Shown: in pieces, positions 53,601-61,564 of the stretch | Layout: every line of letters starts with the position of its first letter | Numbering within the stretch: position 1 is the first letter of the stretch | Position numbers and translations under genes: made by a program | Notes under the pieces: model-generated | What the model saw: only the letters and a program-made list of their open reading frames with translations | What the model was told of the DNA's origin: nothing | Databases searched by the model: none | Source of the DNA: Treponema sp. | Lineage (GTDB): Bacteria; Spirochaetota; Spirochaetia; Treponematales; Treponemataceae | DNA: 64,000 nt | Assembly: GCF_017430385.1 (NCBI RefSeq) | Contig: NZ_JAFRNB010000039.1 | Span: 1-64,000, forward strand | Reading direction: 5' to 3'

Positions 53601-53712
53601 TATTGAATATTCGGAACGCACAGTCTGGAACACATACAAATACACTGAGCCAAAGCGGCGCCAAAGCCCACTTTCCTCAAAAAACTCATTCAGGGTGATG
53701 AAGTATAAATAA
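50647..53712 (+). CDS. Giant lipoprotein with four degenerate FGE-sulfatase (C-type-lectin-fold) modules, protein 1
   Basis: A 1021-residue lipoprotein (cysteine C22 in ATFISC). Four modules of about 200-240 residues are visible at about 28-255, 285-540, 560-770 and 800-1021. Each has the formylglycine-generating-enzyme-like order: a TxAEIT/TEIS-like strand, a helix with CNKLN / CNRLSKLCG / CNKLSEIRG / CNKLSIQ, an NGYRLPT / NGFRLPT / DGYRIPKEIEWEY motif and a closing F-R-(I/V/L)-C/M strand. The FGE catalytic cysteine pair is not seen, so they are unlikely to be enzymes. Charged helical linkers of about 35-40 residues separate the modules. It is followed by a paralogue at 53738. No Shine-Dalgarno sequence precedes ATG 50647. 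Confidence 0.8.
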   Translation: MKRLNRFFITLTLLVCATFISCKEAKLINNIQFVEVNIPGESGEPTGQTLFVSRTEITQAQFAEMMKENPSEVVDDQLPVTNLTYNDAFRYCNKLNKFFGFQETYKINEKATEETSILYIEEIKDAVGFRLLHYKEAENLLKKYITVDNTHGYTSFRNTGKGWHGNRLHKVAHFVPDSMGLFDFTGNAKEYVYFTDEDFGNTTSAEEKQNRTIDIDYGIMTYQVLKEYAGDDFIEKYKDYIVSNSSATGFRICCPTTIDKSKLDILFAKDVEKDREEWLKSNFEKLRQQLEFVPCEEYSYQTIGEKSDGSKTKINIFVSALNAGKTEISKELYDFVMNNQLYDGIESPDFLHSNRDYYYFITKVFKEEDYINETEPKTNIDFLNSIEFCNRLSKLCGLTPCYNQLKKNMTNSTHPYDYSYSYNPAANGYRLPTKSELLSFEAQYNPKDEVNFDPTHWNWTYDSFTEQLYTRDMYNPVNEFPSADKVIIRYAGKNRKPIQNLMNHYEVNAKREQKSPNFCLRLFQTAKTEQIAEYNKKQEELVAAKINEEFDSLITMKKQEGGLKTFQTRGREGNIFPDAEIADFEYSDKQFTNYLYKTLTGKIPETESHRNDIDASCPYDEIVEICNKLSEIRGFEKCYYQKENEWKCDYTKNGFRLPTIAEFSSLLVSSALKTDSICNDYYITGEIPVWETSFPHGDFNLLDEEKNHASVSASRWSAWLTNFNLGSFHLCRTLDSEKIKELLAKNKEEKKLLAQKLDEILEMIEIPGGKYTMTYKDSDSEKAVTKSENIKALSMMSTKFSHGLYGKLIWNDHENESKIYVENFLAALVICNKLSIQAHLKPVYKINGKTILDEGEINQINQDFSIEFTGEPDKSVKFKNIILCDQKADGYRIPKEIEWEYAGTLGEDSEKEITLLNGTIYDLKKDPATSTGLYLMNTTTAEWCFDEGKNMSYIYDKPFYTYDYPEKKGETYQTRIVRSHCGKDDIEYSERTVWNTYKYTEPKRRQSPLSSKNSFRVMKYK

Positions 53713-53737
53713 AGAATCTTAAAAAAGGGAATAAATT

Positions 53738-56700
53738 ATGAAAAAAACAAAAAAATCACTTTACGCAATGGCAATTTTCGCCCTAATTATGACATCTTTC
53801 TCATGCAAGGATAAAAAAACAACAGCGACAGAAAGCATTGAGCCGACTGTGTCAGAGGCAGAACCAGTCGAAGAAGAAAAAAAAGAGCCCCCTGAGCTTT
53901 TCAACATGATTACGGTCGAAGGAGACTGGTTTACGCTTGGTCTCACCGAAGACGAGATCGAAAAGATTGACAATGACAGCCGGGCATACCGCATATACAG
54001 AAAGCATGAGACTTATGTAAGCGATTTGCTTATGAGTTCCTCGGAAATCACCCAGGATATGTACGAAGAAATTATGGAAGCAAATCCGTCGATTCATGCG
54101 AGCAAGTACAGGCCTGTCGAACTCAAGAAATTTACGGACGCACTCATTTTCTGCAACAAGCTTAGCATCAAAGAAAATCTTACCCCTTGCTACAGCGTAA
54201 AAGGCGAGACCGACCCAGACCTCTGGGATTTGTACTGGGGAAAGGAGACCAAAGACTTCTATAGTTTCATGAAAAATCTTGCCTGCGATTTTAATGCTGA
54301 CGGCTACAGGCTCCCCACCGAAGCAGAATGGATGTATGCTGCCCGCTCAGGCACTCACCACGATAAATTCAAATACTCCGGCGCAAACAGTTTTTTTGAT
54401 GTAGCTGTCTCTTCCGGCTCAGACGGAATCACAAATATCGGTTATGACAGCCCCGCCGAAGTAAAATCTATGAAACCGAACTCTCTCGGATTCTACGACA
54501 TGAGCGGAAACCTGCCTGAGATTGTATGGGATTATTATGCGCCATTCCCAGAATATAAGACAGTTGATTACAAAGGCCCTGAGCGAAGAGATTCAACCTA
54601 TGCCGACTTTGTAATCATTAAAGGCTGCGGATTCAAACAAGCAAAAGAGCTGGAAACCAGAGATTACACAAGATTAGACCACGAGTATGAGATTGATTAT
54701 TATGGTTCTGGTTTTGGCTTCCGTGTCTGCCGCTCAATCAATTCGGAAGATTCTCAAAAGCGGACAAAAAAGGCCCTGGAAATCGCCAAAAAAGACCAGG
54801 AAGAAAGGCTTAAGGAGACAGTTCTTTCAAAACTCGTGAAAGTAAAGCCTTTCGCACACAGATTCAGAAGCGACATAGACTACAAAAGGCAATTCGACGG
54901 CCTTTATATCACGAAAGAGCCTATAGAACAAAATGATTTTTACCTCTTGTCTGACAAATATGCCGGCGACTACATCTACATACATAACTCAACCACTTAC
55001 AACGCAATCCGCTTCCTCAACGAAATAAGTAGAATATGCGGTTATGAACCTTATTACAAGATTACAATGCCCGACGAAAACGGAGAATATGCGGAGGTCG
55101 ATGAGGAGTATCTTCTTTCCCACAACCTCGACTTTATGATTTCTTATAACGACTATGATGACTGGAACAAAGAAGGATTCAAAGGAATGAAAATTGCTTG
55201 CAACCCGAAAGCAAACGGATTCCGATTTCCAAAAGAAGACGACTTTGACTATGAAAGACGAAGCGAAGAAAGAGACGAAGAAGAATCACTTTCATACCTC
55301 ACGGACACAAATTACGGAAGCAATGTAAGCATCTTTTTAAAAAACGGTCTCCCGGCAGATATGAGAGTTGAGCATTTGAAAGAAAAAGACGGTTTCGTGA
55401 AAGATGGAATTCACTACGGCTTCGGTTTCTCAAAATTTTACATCTGCAAGAACATTCCAGAAGATAAAAAAGAACTCGTCAAGCTCGAAAAAACAATCGC
55501 AGACTATTCATCAAAACTACGAATCAAAAAACTCGACAAATTTGAGGCATTGGCAGGAACTTCAATCAACAAACTTATGAAAAATGTTAAGGGCGGAAAG
55601 GCGCTCCAGTCCCTCGATACACAGAACAAAGATTTCGTTGAAGTCACATTGGGCTCTTTCGTGATGTCAGAAATTCCTGTGACTCAAAAAATCTATTCAG
55701 CCCTCGAAGGCAAAAAATTTACGCTTGACGGAGATGGCTACCGTCGCCCAACCGAAGAAGACATTGAGGAGGCATCGAACAGGCCGAAAGAATTCAGCTG
55801 GTACGATGCGGCGGCTTTCTGCAACGCATTGAGCGAGCTTTACAATTATCAGAAAGCTTATTCATTTTACCGTGATGTAGTGACTGTCGATTACACTGCG
55901 AACGGCTTCAGAATGCCGACCGAAGCAGAATGGGAACATGCGGCGCGCTCAGGCACGACCGACAAATCCCTCAAATACGGCGTTACAATTGATTCTGTCG
56001 TTTATTACGGGAATCCGGCAATGTACACTCTGAGGAATAATGATTGGGAAGATTACTATGAGCCGGAACAGAAGATTACGGTCTACACAGGAAAGGCAAA
56101 TTCTCTCGGAATCTACAACCTTGCAGGTCTCTGTTATGAATGGTGCAACGATTTCCAGTATTTTGACTACGATGATTTTTGTGAACAAAAAACAGGCTAT
56201 ACCATAAGTTCTTATGACTCAAAGCCGTACTACATCACGAAAATGCCATTCGGCCAGATTTACGCCCCTCAAAAAATCCAAAAAGGAAGTGATAAATACA
56301 ATCGTAACGCATCAGATGTAAAGCTTTCCGTAAGAAGAACTTCTCGCGAAAAACACGATGGTTCCGCATTAAGGCTTGTAAGGACGACAAAACCTGATGA
56401 AATGAAGAAATTGCTTGAAGAGCATGAAAAAGAGCACATTGAAATGCTTACCTCTCAAAAAAGTTTCTTCGACGAAAACCTGAAAATGGTAGGAATCAAA
56501 GGGCAGGAAATCTGCAAAGTTGACGATTACGGAAGAATTGACGAAGAAAAAAGGCTGACTCTCTCAGACTATGAGCTTTCCGACACAGAAATTACGAATG
56601 AAATGTTCATCCGCATAATGCACTACAACCCGAACATAGAGCATACCGACTCAAAATATTACAACGACTCATCTAAAGCCCCCGTAACAAATCTCACTTA

Positions 56701-57169
56701 TACGGAAGCACGATATTTCTGCAATGAGCTGAGCAAAGTGTACGGCTACAAACCGTTCTATAATATCGAAGAAGAAACAGTAAACGAAGATTCTGACGGA
56801 TTCAGGATCCCGACCAAAAATGAATGGAGATTCGCCGCAATGGAAGCGAACCCGAAATCCAAGCTTGAATACAGCGGCTCGAACGACAAGGATGAAGTCG
56901 GTGTATTCGATGCGATGAAGCCACAGGATGTAAAAAGCAAAAAGCCGAACAAACTTGGGCTATACGACATGTCAGGAAACGCCGCCGAAATGGTTCACTC
57001 CGTATCAGGCTATCGTGATTATTACTGGAATACCGACAACATTATGGGCGGTTCTTATGACACCAACGATGATGTTTTCTACGGTGAAAGAAACTGGCAC
57101 GAAAGCAACTACAAAGAAGAAACAGGATTCAGAGTTGCGAGAAACGGAAAACGGAAAGTTGAAAACTGA
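53738..57169 (+). CDS. Giant lipoprotein with four degenerate FGE-sulfatase (C-type-lectin-fold) modules, protein 2
   Basis: A 1143-residue lipoprotein (C23 in TSFSC). Modules at about 55-345, 375-600, 630-905 and 935-1140. Modules 1, 3 and 4 are better preserved than those of protein 1: DGYRLPTEAEWMYAARSGTH, FYDMSGNLPEIV and FGFRVCRS in module 1; NGFRMPTEAEWEHAARSGTT, IYNLAGLCYEWCND in module 3; DGFRIPTKNEWRFAAME, YDMSGNAAEMV, GGSYD and TGFRVARN in module 4. Linkers are again charged helices (KALEIAKKDQEERLKE; KKLLEEHEKEHIEML). The catalytic cysteines of true FGE are not seen. AAGGGA precedes ATG 53738. It ends convergent with xerC. A surface adhesin or ligand-display role is inferred from the fold, not shown. 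Confidence 0.82.
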   Translation: MKKTKKSLYAMAIFALIMTSFSCKDKKTTATESIEPTVSEAEPVEEEKKEPPELFNMITVEGDWFTLGLTEDEIEKIDNDSRAYRIYRKHETYVSDLLMSSSEITQDMYEEIMEANPSIHASKYRPVELKKFTDALIFCNKLSIKENLTPCYSVKGETDPDLWDLYWGKETKDFYSFMKNLACDFNADGYRLPTEAEWMYAARSGTHHDKFKYSGANSFFDVAVSSGSDGITNIGYDSPAEVKSMKPNSLGFYDMSGNLPEIVWDYYAPFPEYKTVDYKGPERRDSTYADFVIIKGCGFKQAKELETRDYTRLDHEYEIDYYGSGFGFRVCRSINSEDSQKRTKKALEIAKKDQEERLKETVLSKLVKVKPFAHRFRSDIDYKRQFDGLYITKEPIEQNDFYLLSDKYAGDYIYIHNSTTYNAIRFLNEISRICGYEPYYKITMPDENGEYAEVDEEYLLSHNLDFMISYNDYDDWNKEGFKGMKIACNPKANGFRFPKEDDFDYERRSEERDEEESLSYLTDTNYGSNVSIFLKNGLPADMRVEHLKEKDGFVKDGIHYGFGFSKFYICKNIPEDKKELVKLEKTIADYSSKLRIKKLDKFEALAGTSINKLMKNVKGGKALQSLDTQNKDFVEVTLGSFVMSEIPVTQKIYSALEGKKFTLDGDGYRRPTEEDIEEASNRPKEFSWYDAAAFCNALSELYNYQKAYSFYRDVVTVDYTANGFRMPTEAEWEHAARSGTTDKSLKYGVTIDSVVYYGNPAMYTLRNNDWEDYYEPEQKITVYTGKANSLGIYNLAGLCYEWCNDFQYFDYDDFCEQKTGYTISSYDSKPYYITKMPFGQIYAPQKIQKGSDKYNRNASDVKLSVRRTSREKHDGSALRLVRTTKPDEMKKLLEEHEKEHIEMLTSQKSFFDENLKMVGIKGQEICKVDDYGRIDEEKRLTLSDYELSDTEITNEMFIRIMHYNPNIEHTDSKYYNDSSKAPVTNLTYTEARYFCNELSKVYGYKPFYNIEEETVNEDSDGFRIPTKNEWRFAAMEANPKSKLEYSGSNDKDEVGVFDAMKPQDVKSKKPNKLGLYDMSGNAAEMVHSVSGYRDYYWNTDNIMGGSYDTNDDVFYGERNWHESNYKEETGFRVARNGKRKVEN

Positions 57170-57221
57170 AAACGGAAATAGGATTTTTGTTTCGGATCAA
57201 ACACTTTCCACTTTCCACTTT

Positions 57222-58124
57222 TCACTTTCCTGCGTGCGGGTGTGCTTTGTTGTACATGGCAATCATCTGCTCGGTGCTGATGTGGGTGTATCGCTGCGTG
57301 GTGGAAATGCTTGCATGTCCTAGCAATTCCTGCACGAGCCTTACATCAGCTCCGTTCGTAATCATCGCCGTGGCAAAAGTATGGCGGAAGGCATGAGGCG
57401 AAATGTGGTGCTTTGTGCCCTCGCTTCCAGAATACCGAGAAATAATCATCCTGATTCCGCCTGTGGTAAGAGCACCGCCCCGCTGATTCACAAAAATATG
57501 GCGTTCCTTGTCGGCATCCCCGAAGCGTTTTTTTCTGTCTTCAAGATAGGCTTTCAGAGCTTTCTGCGCATCTTCCTCAAAATAAACGCGCCGGTCCTTG
57601 CTTCCTTTACCAGTTACAATAGCACTGGAAAAATCTCCGTTAAAATCATCGAGAGTAATGGAAGCAATCTCAGAAACACGGCAGCCCGAAGAATAAAGCA
57701 TCTCAAAAAGAGCCTTGTCGCGTTTTTCCCACAAAAGCTCGTTTATCTCAGGCTCCCTGCAAAGTTTATCAACCTCAGCCCCGGTCATAAATCGCGGAAG
57801 TTTTTTAGGATTTTTGACAGTCTTTAACTCAAACGCGACATTCACCTTCAAATGCCCGAATTTACGGCAATAAGCAAAAAGCGAGCGTACCGAAGAAATA
57901 AAGCGGTTGATTGAAGCCGCACTCCGCTTTTTCTTAGAAAGAAAACCAACGCACTGCTTTAAGTCCTCAAGCTCAATCGAAGAAATTTCGCGCTCCGAGC
58001 CAATAAAAGGCATGGCCGCAAACTGCTCAAAATCATTTTTGCAAGCCGTCACAGTGTTCGCAGAAAGAGTGCGCACAGATTCGATGTAAGAGAGATATTC
58101 AGAAATTGCCTCAGAAACTGTCAT
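57222..58124 (-). CDS. xerC: Tyrosine recombinase of the XerC/XerD family
   Basis: A 300-residue recombinase. N-terminal core-binding domain, then the catalytic set R149 (SGCRVSEI), K173 (TGKGSKDR), H244 and R247 (SPHAFRHTFAT), H270 (LLGHASIST) and Y279 (QRYTHI). It resolves chromosome dimers at dif with a partner recombinase. It lies downstream of dprA and topA on the same strand, as in other treponemes and in Bacillus. A second recombinase begins at 63880, so the two could be the pair. XerC versus XerD naming is tentative. Confidence 0.92.
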   Translation of the reverse strand: MTVSEAISEYLSYIESVRTLSANTVTACKNDFEQFAAMPFIGSEREISSIELEDLKQCVGFLSKKKRSAASINRFISSVRSLFAYCRKFGHLKVNVAFELKTVKNPKKLPRFMTGAEVDKLCREPEINELLWEKRDKALFEMLYSSGCRVSEIASITLDDFNGDFSSAIVTGKGSKDRRVYFEEDAQKALKAYLEDRKKRFGDADKERHIFVNQRGGALTTGGIRMIISRYSGSEGTKHHISPHAFRHTFATAMITNGADVRLVQELLGHASISTTQRYTHISTEQMIAMYNKAHPHAGK

Positions 58125-58150
58125 AGTTTAAGTATCGGCAAATAAATAAT

Positions 58151-58197
58151 TAGCAATGAGCAATATGGAATTAGAAATTGCTAACTGCTCATTGCTA
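58151..58197. repeat. Perfect 12-bp inverted repeat between topA and xerC
   Basis: TAGCAATGAGCA (58151-58162) and TGCTCATTGCTA (58186-58197) with a 23-base spacer that itself contains TTAGAAATTGCTAACTG words. It belongs to the same word family as the GTTAGCA heptamer repeats. Confidence 0.75.
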
Positions 58198-58201
58198 CTT
58201 T

Positions 58202-60361
58202 TTACTCTCCCATCATCTCAGCGAGTTTTGCAGAGTCAACTTTCTCTTCATCAGCTGAGTGCAGGTAATCGCAGTCCGGGTTGATACATGACTTGTAGCT
58301 TCCGTTCTTTTTGTCGTATTTTTCAACCAGGAACCAGCCGCACTTCGGACAGTACTGATTTTCGAGAGGCTTGAAGTGAGAGATGAAGTCGCACTTCGGA
58401 TAGTTCGTGCAGCCGTAGAATTCCTTGCCCCTGCCCTTTGTTTTGCGTGCGACGATTTCACCGTCACAGCCGTCCTTAGGACATTTTGCGAGAGGAATTG
58501 ACTTGGTGTTGTGGCACTCCGGGAAGCCAGAGCAAGCAAGGAAGTAACCGAATCGGCCGAGTTTTTTGACCATAGGCTTGCCACACTTGTCGCAGACCTT
58601 TTCGGTCGGCTCGTCAAGGAAGCCTTTTACGCTGTCAACGCTTGATTCAACCTCATCGCATCGTTTTTTGAACGGCCCGTAGAAGTCACGGATCATATTG
58701 TTCCATACGATTTTATCCTGCTCGACATCATCAAGAGTGTTCTCAACCTCGGCAGTGAAATGCTCGTTGATTACATCTGGGAAAGCTTCGACCAGGATTT
58801 TGCAAATCATCTTGCCCAAAATTGTAGGCATGAGCTGCTTATTGTTGCGTGTGACATAGTATCGGTCAAGAAGAACTGAGATAATCGGCGCATAAGTTGA
58901 AGGGCGGCCGATTCCCTTTTCTTCGAGAGTGCGGACGATTGAAGCGTCTGAATAGCGGGCGGGACCTTGAGTGAAGTGCTGCTCCGGGTAGAATGAGTGG
59001 CTTGACTCCAAAACCTCGTCTTTTTTGAGGCTAGGAAGATTGCCAGTGACTTCTTCTTTTGCAGAAAGAAGCTTGATTACTGAATAAAATCCCTTTTCAA
59101 CAAGCTTACTTGCAGAAACGCGGAAAAGCGCGTCGCCAGCCATGATTTCTACGCTCGTTGTAGCAGTTTTTGCATTTGTCATCTGACAGGAAACAAATCG
59201 CTCCCAGACAATCGTGTACAAGCGGAGCTGGTCTCGCGTGAGATAATCTTTTACGTATTCCGGTGTGTATTTTGAATAAGTGGGGCGGATACATTCATGC
59301 GCGTCCTGTGCGCTCTTGCCTACGGCATAATGAATCGGCTCTTCCGGGAGATTTGCCGGATATTCCTTTCCAATCCATTCGCGAACTTCATCCAAAGCAG
59401 TCTGAGAGATTCGCACGGAGTCAGTTCGCATGTAAGTGATAAGACCGACTCGGTTTGCACCCATCTGAATACCTTCGTAGAGCTGCTGGGCAATCTGCAT
59501 TGTCTTTCGGGAAGTAAATCCTAAGCGGTTTGCTGCCGCCTGCTGCATTTTTGAAGTTGTGAAAGGAGGTTTTGGCTTAACTGTCTTTTCGGTGACTTTT
59601 ACATCACTTACCTTGCACTCGGAATTTTTGATTTCTTCGATGATTTCGTTTACGGCTTTTTCGCTCTTTAACTCAGGATTTTCACCCTTGTATTTTGCAA
59701 GCTGTGCCGTGAATTTTGTCTTTCCTTTCTGAAAATCGGCTTCCAAAGTCCAGTATTCTTCCGGGATAAAGTCCTCGACTTCCTTTTCGCGCTCACAAAT
59801 AAGCCTGAGTGCTACTGACTGAACACGGCCTGCGCTCAAACCGTTTTTGACCTTTTCCCACAAAATCGGGCTGAGATTGTAACCAACCAGGCGGTCAAGA
59901 ACACGGCGGGCCTTCTGTGCGTTTACCTTGCTCTCGACGATTTCACCAGGATGCTTTACGGCCTCTTTGATTGCGACAGGCGTAATTTCGTTGAAAACGA
60001 TTCGCTTGATGTCGGCATTTGTCTTATCTTTGAGAGCATTGTTCAAATGCCATGCGATTGCCTCTCCTTCGCGGTCGTTATCGGATGCAAGCAATACATG
60101 ATCAGATTTTTTTGCATCTTTCTGAAGTTCTTTAAGAAGTTTTGCCCGGCCACGAACGGTGATATATTCAGGCTGGAAATCGTCCTCGATGTTGACAGCC
60201 AGGCGGGATTTAGGCAAATCAATCAAATGTCCCATTGAGGCTTTTACCGTGTAACCAGGCCCCAGATATTTTTCGATAGTTGTTGCTTTTGCAGGAGACT
60301 CCACGATAACAAGTGTAGATTCTTTTGGTGATTTTGCTGATTTTTCTTTAGCCTTCGCCAT
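58202..60361 (-). CDS. topA: DNA topoisomerase I
   Basis: A 719-residue type IA topoisomerase relaxing negative supercoils. The Toprim domain starts TLVIVESPAKATTIEKYLG with the DNDREGEAIAW acidic motif, and the catalytic tyrosine is in GLITYMRTDSVRIS. The C-terminus has tetracysteine zinc ribbons: VCDKCGKPMVKKLGRFGYFL then CSGFPEC, KCPKDGCDG then YGCTNYPKC, and YCPKCGWF then CINPDC, giving three ribbons. AAGGA lies about 12 bases upstream of ATG 60361. Confidence 0.96.
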   Translation of the reverse strand: MAKAKEKSAKSPKESTLVIVESPAKATTIEKYLGPGYTVKASMGHLIDLPKSRLAVNIEDDFQPEYITVRGRAKLLKELQKDAKKSDHVLLASDNDREGEAIAWHLNNALKDKTNADIKRIVFNEITPVAIKEAVKHPGEIVESKVNAQKARRVLDRLVGYNLSPILWEKVKNGLSAGRVQSVALRLICEREKEVEDFIPEEYWTLEADFQKGKTKFTAQLAKYKGENPELKSEKAVNEIIEEIKNSECKVSDVKVTEKTVKPKPPFTTSKMQQAAANRLGFTSRKTMQIAQQLYEGIQMGANRVGLITYMRTDSVRISQTALDEVREWIGKEYPANLPEEPIHYAVGKSAQDAHECIRPTYSKYTPEYVKDYLTRDQLRLYTIVWERFVSCQMTNAKTATTSVEIMAGDALFRVSASKLVEKGFYSVIKLLSAKEEVTGNLPSLKKDEVLESSHSFYPEQHFTQGPARYSDASIVRTLEEKGIGRPSTYAPIISVLLDRYYVTRNNKQLMPTILGKMICKILVEAFPDVINEHFTAEVENTLDDVEQDKIVWNNMIRDFYGPFKKRCDEVESSVDSVKGFLDEPTEKVCDKCGKPMVKKLGRFGYFLACSGFPECHNTKSIPLAKCPKDGCDGEIVARKTKGRGKEFYGCTNYPKCDFISHFKPLENQYCPKCGWFLVEKYDKKNGSYKSCINPDCDYLHSADEEKVDSAKLAEMMGE

Positions 60362-60412
60362 AATTCAAAACTTCCTTTCCTTCTATTTTGAACTTTTTGT
60401 CAATTTTCTTCT

Positions 60413-60442
60413 ATTATAAATATGAAATTTGATTTATTGCAA
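60413..60442 (-). promoter_or_regulatory. Possible promoter of topA
   Basis: On the minus strand TTGCAA (60437-60442), 18 bases and TATAAT (60413-60418). Predicted start near 60405, leader about 45 bases. Confidence 0.45.
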
Positions 60443-60462
60443 TAGGCTTGAAAATATTTTTT

Positions 60463-60570
60463 TCGGGCGCAACCGCTGCAAGCAGCGGTCGGGTGTTTCG
60501 CCCTTCGCTACCGCTCATTGCCGTCCGCTTTGCTTCCGGCAACTTCGGGGCTACATACCCTTGCGCTTGG
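60463..60570. repeat. GC-rich dispersed intergenic element, second copy
   Basis: Between topA and dprA. ACCGCTGCAAGCAGCGGT (60471-60488) is a near-perfect palindrome at one end. Read on the minus strand, the order AAGTTGC, GGAAGCAA, GCGAAGGGCGAAACACCCGA follows that of the element at 42661-42785. No gene is seen in the 217-base gap. Confidence 0.65.
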
Positions 60571-60578
60571 ATGTCTGT

Positions 60579-61550
60579 TCATTCTCCGTACAACTCTCTT
60601 TTAAATTCCTGCCAGCAAGAAATCACTTTTGCTCCGGCCTCAACAAAACTCCGAGGAGAACTGGCTTCACTTGCCCCAACTTTTCCCGGAACTTCGCGCA
60701 CAAAACATTCCTGATGAAAGAAAACTTCGCGGTTATAGCCCAGAGCCAAATCCGCCGTAATCATTGCCCCGCTTCCGCTCTGAGCCTGAACGACAAGAGT
60801 TGCAGGAGAAAGAGCCGCCACAATCCTGTTGCGCTGAACATATCTGAACTGAACAGAAGGAGTACCCGGTAAATATTCTGAAATTATAAGTCCGTCCTTC
60901 TCCAAGATTTTTGCGGCAAGACGAGTATGCGAGTGCGGCGTGATAATGTCGATTCCGCTCGGAAGAACTGCACAGGTCGCAGAATTTTGAGAAAGGAGCG
61001 CGCCTTTGTGAGAAGCGGCATCAATTCCAAAGGCAAGCCCGCTAATCACACAAAATCCGTCATCACAAGCCGCCTTTGAAAAATCCGAAGCGGCTTTTAA
61101 GGCCTCTGGAAAAGCACGGCGGGTTCCGACCACAGAAACGCAATGCCTTTTTAAGATTTCAAGATTTCCGCGGTAAAAAAGCATGAACGGTGGGTCTTTC
61201 ATCTCCCGGAGCATTGCCGGAAAATCAGAATCGAGGCAGCAAGTTGATTTTATCCCCTGCACTTCCATGATTCTCTGCGAAAGCCGGACTTTTTTTAATG
61301 CTTCCGAAGGATTCCACTTTGCCCGCGGAAAAACTCTCTTTACTACAAGAGAAATGCTCGTAATTGTAAGCGAAAGCAAACGAGCCGCAAAATCTTCTTC
61401 ACTTTCAAAAGTTTTTCCTTCATCATCAGTCAGGAGAAATTTATGGAATAAAATTTTTTCACGGAGAGTCAAAAAAGACGCGTCCGAGGAAATCAAACGC
61501 GCCAAAAGCTCAATCTTATGGGAGGCTTGAGTTTTTTCAGTTATTTCCAT
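60579..61550 (-). CDS. dprA: DNA-processing protein DprA/Smf
   Basis: A 323-residue protein that loads RecA on incoming single-stranded DNA in transformable bacteria. The Rossmann-like domain shows VSVVGTRRAFPEA, VISGLAFGIDAASHKGAL, SEYLPGTPSVQFRYVQRNRI and AQSGSGAMITADLAL. The N-terminal region is helical. ATG 61550 lies 14 bases after the TPR lipoprotein stop, without a clear ribosome binding site. Competence is not established for treponemes, but dprA is conserved next to topA. Confidence 0.94.
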   Translation of the reverse strand: MEITEKTQASHKIELLARLISSDASFLTLREKILFHKFLLTDDEGKTFESEEDFAARLLSLTITSISLVVKRVFPRAKWNPSEALKKVRLSQRIMEVQGIKSTCCLDSDFPAMLREMKDPPFMLFYRGNLEILKRHCVSVVGTRRAFPEALKAASDFSKAACDDGFCVISGLAFGIDAASHKGALLSQNSATCAVLPSGIDIITPHSHTRLAAKILEKDGLIISEYLPGTPSVQFRYVQRNRIVAALSPATLVVQAQSGSGAMITADLALGYNREVFFHQECFVREVPGKVGASEASSPRSFVEAGAKVISCWQEFKRELYGE

Positions 61551-61564
61551 AATAGGAAAGATAA

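Noticed and set aside
50647-57169. Catalytic formylglycine-generating enzymes or sulfatase activators
   Set aside because: The active-site cysteine pair and its surrounding motif were not seen in any of the eight modules and no sulfatase gene is adjacent.
53738-57169. A complete diversity-generating retroelement
   Set aside because: No reverse transcriptase frame and no near-copy template repeat could be seen in the window.
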